Shown piece after piece: positions 24,301 to 35,745 of a stretch of 64,000 nt of DNA. The position numbers and the translations under genes are program-made. The notes below the pieces were generated by a model, which was given only the letters and a program-made list of their open reading frames with translations, ran no database searches and was not told the origin of the DNA. Where the stretch lies: the NCBI GenBank assembly GCA_030704615.1, contig CM060731.1:29884001-29948000 (forward strand), in the 5' to 3' direction. Numbering within the stretch: position 1 is the first letter of the stretch; the number at the start of each line of letters is the position of its first letter. The stretch comes from Takakia lepidozioides (Eukaryota; Streptophyta; Takakiopsida; Takakiales; Takakiaceae).

Positions 24301-25940
24301 GAAATTGTGGATTCTTGGACACCACTCTCACTAACCAGGGTTTCTGCTCTCAACGGTGTAGCCTGTTCAGCTGGGCACCACCGTGGATTCCAAGAAAGTC
24401 TTGGTTCGGTTTCTCTGGTTGTAGCTACAGAGCCAATGAAGTTTCTTCACAAAGTGCTTGAAGACTGTTTCCCTAATTCTCGTTGAGCAGTGATCTTTCT
24501 GCAGGTTTTGGGCTGGCCAGCCACCTGGGAGTGCTAGCAAATATGCCTACCATTGGGATTGGAAAAAATGTTAGCAACACAATCACTCCTATCAATTTGT
24601 TTCATTACAGGATTTCAATATGCCCTGCCAAGTATTCTTTTTCACCATCCAAGCAGTGAGATTTGTTCTTCAGCAATTTTCCATCTACGGTAATTTGAGG
24701 GTGTTCCTTGTTGCTCGACTTGTGCTGCACATCCCATAATCAGGAGTTTGGTAGTGCCATACGACGTCTGACTGTGAGGTTGTAGTCCCTCTTTGTGAAG
24801 ATGAGAACACAGAGACCAGGGAATCCAAACTGTGGGGGAGGGAACGGCACAGTGGGAGTGTTTTAAAGGAGTATTTGGTATGATGTGCAGCTGCTGCATA
24901 TTGATGGGTTGACAAGTTTGGAAGTGAGACATGTTGCTTCAGAGAGCAGCCTGCAAGCTGGTGATTCAGTGCCACTAATTGGAAGCACTGGTCAAGTCTG
25001 GGGTGTTGTAAGTGTTTCTGCTCCACTTTCAGTGTTCTTAGGCAGGAAGGAGGTGAGAACCTAACTACTGAAGAAAACGGAAGCAGATGGAGACAAATGG
25101 ACACAGGATCAGAGTATGTCATGTGAATTGCAGTCAGGTCAGTTAAGTGGAGCATTGAAGTAGGGTACTTCTTGGATGACATCCAGCTCAACTGAAGCCA
25201 ACCATATCTCAGTCTTTTCTCATTTTGTTATAGACATAGGTCTGTTCTTCACCACAGCTGAGCTGAGGATGGACCGCTACTGCCAGGCACTGAGGAGCCA
25301 TGAAGGGTGTCAGAAGCCTGTCTTTGTCTCGGTTGGACATCGCATCTCATTGGACACTGCGGTTGCGGTTGTTCGTCGCTGCTGCGTGCATCGCATTCCT
25401 GAACCTGTTCGACAGGTGTCTCTCTCTCTCTCTCTCTTTCTCCCTCTATTAATTTTGTTGAGGTTTTCTTATTCCACTTTGTCCCATGCACCCATGGACA
25501 TTACAGAGATTTTCTCTCTTGTGGCTCTGAAGCTAGTGTATAGGTCAATCTTGCAAAAGAGACATTTCGGTAGTGAGAGCTACATGATAGCTGAATGGTG
25601 TGGAGATCATAGCCACAAGGCCACGGTATTGGTGAAATAGCAAAGTTATATATCTATGAGCATAGTCTCTCCAACTACATATGCATGCCTCCTCTAATTG
25701 GTGCAGATTATTGCATTGACTTTGTCAACAAAAGTCTGAAACCATAATATCATCTAATTGCAGAATGCTGGAATGGTTCAATTTGCCATCCCACACCTAC
25801 CTCTTCGCTAAATACTGTTGAATATATAACTTCTCTGCCATACATGGTCAAAGTGACAACTTATGCTAATCTCTGTATTGAGACTGGAGCAGGCAGATCT
25901 AAGGTCCAGAAAGCATCTTCGTATAAGGGTTCCACAATGA
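21379..25940 (+). CDS. ENDOV: Endonuclease V (inosine-specific nuclease)
   Basis: Endonuclease V cleaves one phosphodiester 3' of deoxyinosine or inosine in nucleic acid; eukaryotic forms prefer inosine-containing RNA. Eight exons join in one frame (876 bases, 291 codons): 21379-21497, 22166-22460, 23652-23714, 23938-23977, 24505-24569, 24891-25007, 25287-25415, 25893-25940. Motifs in order: GGVDLSFSKQD with the first metal-binding Asp, VVYEDF, PYITGFLAFRE (substrate wedge region), the short exon TPVLLGLVKKMALLEPTLYPQ, MVDGNGILHPRGFGLASHLGVL with the second catalytic Asp, PTIGIGKN, PLIGSTGQVWG, FVSVGHRISLDTAV with the conserved His, and IPEPVRQADLRSR at the end. The length is close to the human enzyme. 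ATG 21,379 is the first in-frame ATG of the exon with a stop-free run. The donor after IGKN (GTTAGC) is weak. The gene appears intact. Confidence 0.92.
22950..23340 (+). repeat. Dispersed repeat in ENDOV intron 2 (partner at 39.46 kb)
   Basis: Shares long blocks with 39,460-39,790 in the same orientation. These include CACACACAGCAGATTGATGC, AGCCCCTGACAAAGGTAG and ACTCAAACTGGGCG against ACCCAAACTGGGCG, with ATGAGTACATT near the end. A shorter match (AAACAACGTCTTATGAGTAC) lies at 13,280 in a WEE1 intron. It is non-coding, and the family is not recognised. Confidence 0.6.
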
Positions 25941-26450
25941 CTGGAGCATGCATGGAAGGTGGAGATCATCGTCCTCTAGCGATTCAGAAATCTTTGAACT
26001 GCAAGCTGTCCTTACACAACATTCTGATTGCTATGGGGTTGGTCATGACACAGACAGGCATTTCCATTTGTATCAAGCTAGTTATATGGGACAGTTTCAT
26101 GAAAAGTTCTATGAGCCCATCAGATCGCCAGCCAGGTTCCACATTGAGGCCAAATTGGAGTTGAAAACCTCAGGATTGTGGCAGGCTTTGTACCCTGCAG
26201 GAATTCCTGTGAGGTTGTGGGTGAAACTTAAATGAGAGAAAGGCAGAAGACTATGGCTGAAGCCAGTGGAAGTAAGAGCCATTTCTCATAGCAAGCTAGG
26301 GTACTGGTGCTAGCTCTATGAAACTTTCATTGCACTAGAAGCATTCTTGTCATTTACTACTGGGGAAACGACTCATTTTCAGTCATAAAAGTAAAAAAAT
26401 ATCCAGTGGTATAGCTTGCAGCTCTCATGATGGGGATAACATTTGTTCAG

Positions 26451-26706
26451 GACATGGGAACTGAAGGCCCCATCGACAAATATGGGAGTGAAGACACCTT
26501 GTTTGTTCATTGCTGGTGATAGAGACCAAGTTCGGGAGTTACCGGGGCTCAAGGACTACATCCATGGTGGGGACTTCAAGAACCTGGTGCCCAATCTGAA
26601 GGATATTATTGTGCTCAAAGGTAGTCATTTTATTCATGAGGAGCAGAGCGCCAAATTCAACGAGTTAGTGATCAAATTTTTTAAAGATTGCCAACCAGAG
26701 CTGTGA
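26451..26706 (+). pseudogene. Orphan last exon of a soluble epoxide hydrolase (alpha/beta hydrolase)
   Basis: After an acceptor (TTTGTTCAG) at 26,450 an 85-codon frame runs TWELKAPSTNMGVKTPCLFIAG, then GDRDQV, LKDYIHGGDFKNLVPNLKDI and KGSHFIHEEQ before a stop at 26,706. This matches the C-terminal end of plant epoxide hydrolases. The D in the GDRD segment and the H in GSHFIHEE are the charge-relay Asp region and catalytic His. The nucleophile-elbow and cap exons are absent: ENDOV ends only 510 bases upstream, with nothing between. It is therefore a fragment or a transposed exon, unless it is spliced from far upstream, which is unlikely. Confidence 0.7.
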
Positions 26707-28113
26707 CTACTAATAACTCTTCTCCCGCACACTGGTTCTCCCCATCTTAAACAGTAGTAATTTTAAGAGAGCAGACATTGACTTGAACTTTGACACAGTG
26801 TGTGCAATCTCGAAATGAGAAACCTAGAAGTGGACATGCTGAAAGGCACTTTTATTTGTAAAATTATTTTATTTCAATCAGATTGGACGGGAGGGCAAGA
26901 TTGACTATGTACTTAACCAGTCTGCTGCTCTAAACGAAAAGAGTAGTTGATTTTGGTAGTCAACCCAAAACCATCAAACACACTATTGAATCCATTGCTC
27001 ACATGCTAGGACATTTTGCAACACTTCAGGTGGTTGTGTCAGTGGTGACCACTCTTGATGTCACCCTTGTGTGTTACAGACACTTGATTTCAGCTGTGAA
27101 ACTGTAAAAATATGTTATGCAAACACCTCTTTCTACAGTGGATTAGTCTTCGAGTCATCTGTAGGGGAGGGATACCATACCAACCCTCATAATGGTTTGT
27201 GAAGATATTCGCATTGAGCCATCAAAATTTGGAACACACGTTGCTAACTCACAGCTTTTACCTCTTTGACCCTCAAAGCTAGCTATTCCTACTGGTCAAC
27301 AGCTTGTTCTATAATCCATACATAGCTTATGATACTTTTGCCAGGTATATGTAGAAGTAAGGGTGCACTGGTGCGGTAGACAAATGGCAATTTTGTCATA
27401 TTGTTACAGAATGCCCTGTGTGGGGAGGCACTCACACTGAAAAATCTCAAATTTTGGCATGGAGCCTGTCTGTATGGAGGATCTCAACTGTAGATGGCCT
27501 CTCTGCTGAAGTCACTAAAGCTGACAGGAAACTACCTGTGCGAACAAGACAGTGATCATTGAACCCGATTGTAGAAGGGAGTAAACATGTCCTACCTAAC
27601 TGTCTTCTCATCCAGGCTTGCTGAAGCATCTTCTCAAAGTGGGTGCGTGCACCCACAACTTGTGGCATTGCTTGTATGTAAAGTAACTGCCCTGTGCATT
27701 CCTCCTGGCACTAACCACAGCTTGTGCTGCTATACATTTGACTAGTGGAACTGGTGCCTATTCTTTCTCTAAAAAATTTCTCTTACTAGGTGGACACAGG
27801 TAATGAATGTGGGTGTGAGGCTAATTATGTTGCGAAGGAAAGAGGGCTAGCTAACCTGAATTCAGCTGTAACACTACAAGACCCCCATCGCATCTTAAAA
27901 CTAAGTCGAAAGCTGTTGAATGTACGGGTGCAACAATTTAGCTATCAGCAAGCAGAGTCACTCCAAGACAGCACAAGATCACGGGTAGCGCTTGGGATCC
28001 CTGCACACACTCACAAAGCGAGTACTGAACGCCCACCAAAACTAGCCTAAGGTGTCTCTGAACTGGAAAATCGCCTTGAGCTATGAGTAGGCCTGATATG
28101 GAAGGAGTCATAC
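26707..28113. other. Intergenic, no gene seen
   Basis: No domain or splice-bounded exon is recognised. Any C-terminal exons of the leftward ABC1K relic would lie here but were not found. Confidence 0.35.
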
Positions 28114-29493
28114 CTTGCACCAAATCCGTCACCACAGTTGCTGGATCGAAGTCTCCTTGTACCAGCCTATATATATCCAGCACCTGCAACCCAGAGCCCC
28201 ATGCCCCAATGACAAAGATATGGCATGACAGGTCACTTTTACCACAACTCGTCAAAGTTAACATACATTGAAGGTCTGAAAACATAACTTTACTTCCTTG
28301 TCAACAGAAGGATGGGTTTTTTTGGTGATACTTTAGAATAAACCTTGAGCCTAGTCTTCAAAAGGCCTATGATCTGGATTTCGTGGTCCAACAACTAAGC
28401 CAAATTGATGCTTATGTGGTATAACACCCAAGGCAAATTGGGGTAATTATCTGTGGACTACCGGTCCCATAGAACCACAAGACTAACACAAGACCAACGT
28501 GATGTGAAGCTACTATTTCTTAGTTGCTGTAAAAGATGGAAATATGTGGGCAAACCTCCCGAAGGTGCAATCGTGAGTCCTCTGTGAATGCCATAAAAAG
28601 CTGCCTACGCAAGCTGGCATCAGTGGCCACCACTTGAGCGCCATCTTTTATGGTGTCTGTCAAATCTAGCTTCCCACCAACCGGCATTCTATTCCTTGCA
28701 GGGCAGCCTCTGAACATCCAATCAGATCAAAGTCCACATGAAAGAGTTGTAGAAATTCCATGCTTGCAAGTGTCAGACTGCTTAATTTAAAAATTTCACA
28801 AAGAAGATAGAGTGATAATCCCATGTACCTGCCACTAGACGATGAGAGAGCATACTGTAACGGGGTATTGCGATTCATTAGAGTGACTTGCACTGAGTAC
28901 CTCAAGAAACTTGAAATCGGGCAGAAGAGAGAGAGATTCCTTCCTGAGTTAGCAAAGATCGAATCACTAAAGAGAATCTCTCCGGAATCGAAATAGGGTA
29001 CTCATACACAAGCTGATTGAACTTGCCTGCACCAGACCGAATTTCAGATTGTATCTAGAGGGAAAGAGAGAGAAAATGACAATCATGTGGTACAGTACAT
29101 ACAATGTGCCAGAATAGAAAACCTTTCTCAAAATAACTGAACCAGGTCAATCTACATACAAGCCAATTGATCTGAACAAAACAGGGCCAAACGCAAAATA
29201 AACCGACATGTAGGTACGACCTAGGTGATACTCCTTTCAGACACCCTTACTCCCATGAGTCATTTGTGGGGGAGAGAAGTAAGAGATCGAGGCTCACCAG
29301 TGACAGTGCGGCAGTTGAAATCAGCGAGGCCTTTGCCAGTGGAGTTTTGCCAAATTGCTTCAAGAGCAGGAACAATGGGAGTAACGTTGGTACCAGGAGC
29401 AAGAAAGCCAAGCCTGGTAAGATCTCCCGCCATTTCCACATAGTCTTCATTTACCGCATGGACAACTGCATCTATCAAAATTTGCTTGTTTCG
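28114..29493 (-). pseudogene. ABC1K (UbiB/AarF-type atypical kinase), broken 3' half
   Basis: ABC1K proteins are atypical kinases of plastids and mitochondria linked to prenyl-lipid metabolism. Four exon-like blocks read leftward. 29,493-29,298 (RNKQILIDAVVHAVNEDYVE, then DLTRLGFLAPGT, EAIWQNSTGKGL) and 29,026-28,901 (KFNQLVYEYPISIPERFSL, then VIRSLLTQEGI) are the first two. About 28,700-28,556 (LDLTDTIKDGAQVV, then RRQLFMAFTEDSRLHLRE) and 28,183-28,114 (VLDIYRLVQGDFDPATVVTD) follow. All are C-terminal to the kinase core. The core exons (ATP loop, DFG-like motif) are not found upstream, where unrelated DNA begins near 29.5 kb. The second block carries one extra base inside a (TC)n run, so the in-frame read hits TGA just before the donor, and the following exon of the family (VAYPYVA type) is missing. 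Loss of the 5' half, a frameshift and a missing exon together make a pseudogene likely. Confidence 0.75.
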
Positions 29494-29499
29494 CTGCAC

Positions 29500-30244
29500 A
29501 AAGAGGTATAAACAACGTACATCAACAAAATTGGCTGGAGTTCAAGCAATGAGATATTGGCGATCAAATAGATGCAAAGAAGGAGCTTGAAAAGAGCTTA
29601 AAGATGACATGTGAGCAATTCATCATGTCCATAACCATGCTTGCAGCTTTCTTTCATCACCAAGGTAACAGCTGTAAAAATGATATCCAACCCCAACTCT
29701 TGCACAGAATTCATTCAGAAATATGTACACCAATGTGGCGGCGCGGGAGGGCGGAGCTCCGCTCAACTCTCTGCTAACAACGTATAATTTTAGGATTCCG
29801 CTATTTTTCGTGCCATCATCGTGTTTTTCTCTCATCTTCGTTAGCGACCCCCCCTATTTGGCGCCCACTAGCGATCTTAGCCATGCTCGCCGCCATAGCT
29901 CGTGTCCCATAGCTCGTGTCCGCGCTTCCTCTGATGCTACGCATTAGAAATAGAGCCCAAGCCTTTCTCTATTACAGCTTCCCACCCTCATTATTCTTAG
30001 TCGTGTCTTGCAAACCATCTCTGGCAGTTTCCACGACGTTTTTAATACTAGAGCTTTCATAAGTTTTTCGCTCAAGTCTTACTGCTTTGCGAGCTTTGCG
30101 ACTTCACTTGCGGGGCTCCCTCGACCTTGGTCTGCCAACCCCGGCGATTTTGGCGTTTTCTCACCCCGATTTGGTGTACAGGAAGTCATGTATTTTCAAT
30201 AGCACAAGCTTCAAGCCTCAGCATATCTTTCTTGTCATGGTGCT
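29500..30244. other. Non-genic, possible insertion breakpoint
   Basis: The ABC1K homology stops abruptly at 29,493. From about 29,700 the base composition changes to GC-richer DNA with no recognised motif. A truncating rearrangement or insertion near 29.5-29.7 kb is inferred. Confidence 0.35.
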
Positions 30245-30736
30245 ATGGCTACCGCCAGTGCTGCAATGTTCTTAATGCTACTTCTATTGGTCGTCGACAC
30301 CACATGCAACGCAAGCACGAGGCCCGAGACATTCTTTCGGGACGCCAGTACTTCGGAAGGGCCCACTCAAGATATGGGGAATAACAGTTCCCCATCAACT
30401 AGCTTCAGATTTGATCTCTCTTACTGGATAAGATCTGATACGTCCAGCTCTGAGCAAAATAGTCATTACAGGCGCGGGTCTGGCATCCCTCCCAGCATAA
30501 TCCTGCAAAATGGGTCGCTTTACCCTATGATGCAAGCCAAGGCAACCGACGCCATTGAGTGCGTGTTTTTCTCCACTGATGTGCAAGTCCAAGGCTTGGA
30601 GGCCCGAGGCCCATCTCAGAAGCCTTTCAGCTATATGACGACTCTCTCCCGACAACATACCATGAAGGCTGGTATCATGAAGGCTGGAAACCAATATTGT
30701 GTTTGGAAGAAGTTGAAGCTGTTGGCTGGCAAGTAG
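30245..30736 (+). CDS. Hypothetical secreted protein, 163 codons
   Basis: An ATG-started frame whose first 24 residues (MATASAAMFLMLLLLVVDTT, then CNAS) look like a signal peptide with a plausible cleavage site after CNA. The remainder is Ser-rich with N-glycosylation sequons (NNSS, NGS) and no recognised domain. There is no TATA box or splice evidence. Overlapping open frames on both strands make chance coding possible, so this may not be a gene. Confidence 0.3.
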   Translation: MATASAAMFLMLLLLVVDTTCNASTRPETFFRDASTSEGPTQDMGNNSSPSTSFRFDLSYWIRSDTSSSEQNSHYRRGSGIPPSIILQNGSLYPMMQAKATDAIECVFFSTDVQVQGLEARGPSQKPFSYMTTLSRQHTMKAGIMKAGNQYCVWKKLKLLAGK

Positions 30737-32404
30737 CTTATGCGGCTTGATTCCAGAAGTTCAAACAGCAATATGAGGACCAACGCTGGTGGTGCTCAGT
30801 TAACTATTGCTCCGCATCCGCCCTGCTTCTTCTCGACTTCCTACTCAGGCAGACGCAGACCGACTATCGGACAGTTTATGACACATAGGTTGGCTATGAC
30901 CAACGTACACGCCCAAGAACGTCTTGCTCATCAGACCGCACACAACACTTTCTCAGCAAGTGCATGGTGCTGAGGCACTTGAACTGTTTCATCAGTTTCA
31001 TACATCTACACCCCACAGTTGGGATCACCGCTATCGAAAGTGCAACATGACATGTTTCATTCAGATACGACACCAAGTTCGGCCTCAGGATGTGAACTGG
31101 CACCAAAGTTACGTTTTCCCTCCTTCTATGTTCAAAGCGAGCTACCCCTCAGTTGTGGCTGCCCTATTCTTTCCCCTCTGCTGCACAAGCAGGCTCTTCC
31201 TCACCTCCCGGTCTGCACTACTTTGTTCTCGATCGACCTGTCAGGGCGATGTCTACTTTCTGTCATTACCAAGGAACCGAAGTCTATGAAGATTATGGCC
31301 ATTACATTCCCGAGAACCATGGGCTGCCGACATCAAGAGTACTCCGCCCAACTCAATCTCGAGCCAGTCACCCGAAGGAGCACTGGCCCCGCCGACAGAT
31401 GCTGCAGATGCGGGTGTCTGATGGATGCGCGCCGTATCTTTTTTGGCAGCACTCCCTGTTACGCACCTAACGCTTAGAACAATCTTGGTGACTACTATGC
31501 CAATGCCCTCTCTCTCAACCAGGTACACCTCCCCCATACTTGCAACAGGTACTTGCAAATACCTCATCCCACTTTGATCTCTGCTTTTGTTCCATTGCCC
31601 TTGTCCTGTGTGCTTCAACATCTGATAATTATCTACTTGATTGTTGAACCCTCATATACTGTTACATCCCTGAAATACACCATGCCCTACGTAGTTATAC
31701 TCATTGCGCCTTTCTTCTTGTCAGTCTCCATTACAGTTGTTTTTTACCCTCCTCCTTGCTCTAAGCTACAAACAGCTTGGCCACAATACGTCAACACCAT
31801 TTCCTCTGACCGGCGACCCTATGATAAATATCTAGAGGCATTTGCCTCTGTTGCCCTTCAATGCTTTGCTTCCAAAGATATTGCATCCAGACACATGTCT
31901 TCTATGACTATTTGCTATTGCTATAATATGCGCATGAACTCTTTCTCCTCACATCTCACATAGTCCCATGTACATCCCAAATTTTTTGTATCTGGTTCTC
32001 ACCTTTATGTGTCCTGGAAATGCCCAACAATTGCACTCGGCCGCAAGCATGTCTACAAGGACCACATGTTACTTCCTACTCATACCAAGGTAAAGGACCA
32101 GTGTTGGGAGGTTATTAGGTTCCGGGTATTGGTGGGGTGAGGTTGTGGACATACCTACCGGAGACCAATACTAGAACTATTTAGGATTTTACATACCCAG
32201 GGGTTATCAATCAAGCCCATTATCAAAATTATTAGACAACATATCAAGAACAATGAAACATGGATGATAACCTACTGTTATCAACCCGGGGCCGGGGTTT
32301 TAAAAACATTCTTTAAGAACGCCCTAAAATTTATCCAAACTTATCAAAGTGATGAGAAATATTAACTAATTAAATTCAAATGTTATCTACTAATTAATAC
32401 TAAT
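30737..32404. other. Unassigned region with several long overlapping frames
   Basis: Open frames of 100-150 codons exist on both strands (for example 31,019-31,477 and 31,553-31,963 on +), but none shows a recognised domain. It could be a decayed mobile element; I cannot show that from motifs. Confidence 0.25.
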
Positions 32405-34130
32405 ACTAATGTACTTAGGCCTCGGCGGCACTGGTGGCTAACTAGCCACTATTAATTAGCCACTGATAGGCAGTGGTTAATTAGCCCGGGATAATGTGCA
32501 GCCGCACTTATGGCTAAAAGTTAGCAATGGCTAACGAAAGTTATTCCGCGAGCTGCTCGACATGCGCCCCTGGAGCGGCTCGTCGAGGACACCATAGCTG
32601 CGAAGCTCGCGATGCACACAGATAGAACGACAGAGTACATAAATCTACGAATACATGGTGGCGCCATCTCATTGGCCTTACATTTGAGTCCTAATAACCT
32701 GCAATGGCTAGGAGAGAATCCGCATCCCACTGAACTGGTAGTAGGTCGGTTTGTGAAGAAGCTTGGACGTAGCCATAGCTAGTTCTTGCTTTGAGGGAGA
32801 TAGACGTTGATGGAACAAAGTTAGCTTGCTTGATTTATCCCTGCAAATGAATTCGCTAATATTTCCTCTGGATCAAATCCCTCTTCCATAATGTTTCTTG
32901 AATCAGCACGAACCAAGTCTTGCTAAAAATAACAGTTCTTTGAAAAACTTGGAATGGAGAACCGCTTCTAGGCTTTGATCCACTACTTGACTAGACCAAC
33001 TAGATCATGAGCTCATTCTGTTAAGTTATTGCTAGTGCTCAAAATGATCTGCATGGAACCGGGCTTCAAATACATTTGTTTATAATTTAGTGTTAAAATG
33101 GGGATAGAGGCTCTTTTAATTGCCAGCTGTTCTCTTGTAAGAACCTTTAATGGGAAGAATAGGTGCACGTTGTAAGAATTGAATTCCAGATCTATGCATT
33201 CTATCATTTAAGCTTAATTTTCTCTTAGAGTCTACCAATTCAAGGGACTAGAAAGATGTGGGTGATTCTACTGAAATCGATCGTTTTGAACTGAAAAATA
33301 GGTCTCGTCTTTTCATACATCGTGCGACGTCTGCAGGCAAGGGCTTAGACTACATTCAAGAATTTTAGACTATGGAGCCGATCATCTAGATCTGATGTCT
33401 CCGCCAGACCACGATGCATTGACAACCGACTAAATGCACATGAAGAACAAACATACAAAAAATCGAAAGGCTTTCGGAGGAAGGTTGACGTAGATTTAGT
33501 TCCGAAATTGTCCTGGGAATGTTGTTAGCTACTGCAGATGATCTTTCTACTTTGCTATAGCTGGTGCTATGTTAAATTTCTTTGCTCTGAATCTGAAACC
33601 TTGTCCCCCCTCTGGAGCCTTTTCAGTTCTTGCTCTTATCTGTGATGTGTTTCTGAGTGCTAATATGTTAGCAGCTGCTTGGCGGATTCGTCAATGATCC
33701 AAATTTTTGCGTCAATCTTGCTTGCATCTGGAATTTGGTGGAGCCCAGCTACACTACGTTAGTTGCGAGGCCTGCGTAGAATGGGGAACGGAAGTAGAAC
33801 AAGGAGCGTTGGAATTTTCCATATGCTGCTCCGTGTGGCTAAAGTTAGTACGTGGGGGTGGGTAGGGGTTATCTTGTCCGACAAATACTGGGGGTAGTTA
33901 GCGACGTTTAGCGTTGAGTTAACTAACTTTAACAGTGGCTAAATCGTCTAGTGCGGCAGCTACATAAACTTAGTCATGGCTAAATCGTTTAATGCGGCCG
34001 GGCTTTTATTTAGGTAGCTAGAATTATAAAGTTAGTTAGTATTCCTACTAAGGCCCCAACCGCACTTGCCGGTTAGCTAGTAGGCCACTAGCCGCAGCTA
34101 GTGCGTCGGTTAGCTAGCAGGTATGGCAGG
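32405..34130. mobile_element. Possible non-autonomous DNA transposon rich in palindromes
   Basis: The left part has CCGCACTTATGGCTAAAAG and GGCTAACTAGCC motifs. The right part has their inverse-type partners TGGCTAAATCGTCTAGTGCG and TTTAATGCGGCCG. Local hairpins include TAATTAGCCACTG-5-CAGTGGTTAATTA at 32,452 and CACTAGC-CGCA-GCTAGTG near 34,092. No transposase is seen. The imperfect termini and lack of a clear target duplication keep this tentative. Confidence 0.3.
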
Positions 34131-35509
34131 AACCTTGACGACGGCCGCACGTGCAACAACTGTCGCGCACCTCACTTCGGTAAGCTCCCCTTCAAGTCAT
34201 AGTTACTCGCTTGATGCGCGCGCCTAACTCCCAAACTGGCTGCCGGGCCAACTCGGAGCTTCGGCTGCTCACCGGGGCATAACGGTCCCCCTTTATTCCT
34301 CCACAAGACCCTCTCCCAATTTGGGCTTAGTGGAAATTTCCTTTGGTCGATGGCAGTCCGGCATAGCTCCCCACACCTTGGTCGCTTTCCGACTCGCACG
34401 CTTACGCACTAGTTTTTGGACACTAACGGGCTTGCACCGTTTTCGGGGTTACTACTCCCTATATATACTTCTGTGACTGTCCGCGGGGGTTTCACAAACA
34501 ACACCACCATTTTATGGCGAACCACCACGAAAACCCTCGATTCCTGGTGATGAGTCGCGGTGAGTCTTGGCCCACCCACCACAGTCCTCTTGGACCGTGA
34601 TGAGTCCCAAGACTCCCCATGACTCCCACCACAAGGTCTCCGCCCCCATGGTGAGTCCTATGCCACCCCCACTAAGACCCACTAAGTTACCACCACCCTT
34701 GTAGAGCCACCCGCACCGTAACCCGGTGTGCGAGGCTCTACCTAGTGAGTGTCTCCGCCTCTTCGAGTGCCTTGGGCACTCGAGGTTGTTTCAGCCCCCC
34801 GTACCTATTGCTGCCACCGTCCCCACCACAGGGGCAGCCCCTCTGCGTCCCGACTCCCTGCCCTCAAGGCAAAGGACCGCGACAACGACTGCCTTCATTG
34901 GAGAAGAGAATGAGTAGAGTCCAAGTTTTGGAAAGTTGTTTCTCACTCCCACCAGTCAAAAGGCCTCAACTGATTGTATGGATAAAACCAGTGTTGGCCG
35001 GGTATAACACTCTATCCCGGTTAGTAGGTATATATATCCGCATACATGGTATTTTTACAAAACAGAACAAATAGATAACCGACGGTTGGGAGGTGAGTAT
35101 GTATATGTATATGTACCATATATTAAGGTTAGCACTACACTGTATACCCGGATTAGTAAGGCGTTTTGACCACCCCTAGAGTGGTTACAGTATAGGACAC
35201 GTTCATCCTCACACAACGCAGCTGCATTGATTGTCATGATTGTCTGCATGCCTCAGTATTGGCAACTTTTGCAAGAGGTGCGCTCAATATGTATAACTTA
35301 TTGTTATGTTAAATGTTAGCCAACTTCCCTCTTTGGCTTTGTTCCTTTCTTATTTTAGTCATTTTATTTGATAAATTTCTCATGTACTTTGAGCATTCTA
35401 GCATTACCTATCTATTACTCATCTTTATTAAAGGTTCTCATCTTCATTTGGATGTCATGTAGGAACTGATTATTTTTAACGAAAATCATTGAGAAATACA
35501 AGTGCCCAT
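34131..35509. other. GC-richer non-genic stretch
   Basis: At 34,540-34,690 GATGAGTC/GACTC and CCACC motifs recur in a loose tandem pattern. Near 35,000-35,160 related TAACACTCTATCCCGGTTAGTA and TACACTGTATACCCGGATTA segments repeat. No coding motif was found. Confidence 0.3.
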
Positions 35510-35745
35510 TCAATATGTTATATGTAACCGCCAATTCTATATATATCCGCCAATTTTAGGACACCTCTAACCGTCCTATTTATAACCGTCTAAATTTGAA
35601 GAATTTTGTAGAATAGATAACCGGTGGATATACTAAAATAAAAAAATTATCCTTCTACATAACCATGGAATGTGTCCATCCCAAAAATATTGAAATAACC
35701 TTAACCGGCGGATATGTAAAATTCTTATAACCGGCCAATATTGGA
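35510..35745. mobile_element. Possible small MITE with imperfect inverted ends
   Basis: The left end reads AACCGCCAATTCTATATATA. The reverse complement of the right end reads GGTTATAAGAATTTTACATA followed by TCCGCCGG, so both ends carry AACCG/CCGCC with an AT core between. The roughly 235-base AT-rich interior is non-coding. The ends are degenerate, so this is tentative. Confidence 0.3.

Noticed and set aside
30924-31963. DIRS-like or other retroelement polymerase
   Set aside because: Some phrases looked polymerase-like, but no catalytic motif could be placed in order, so no call was made.
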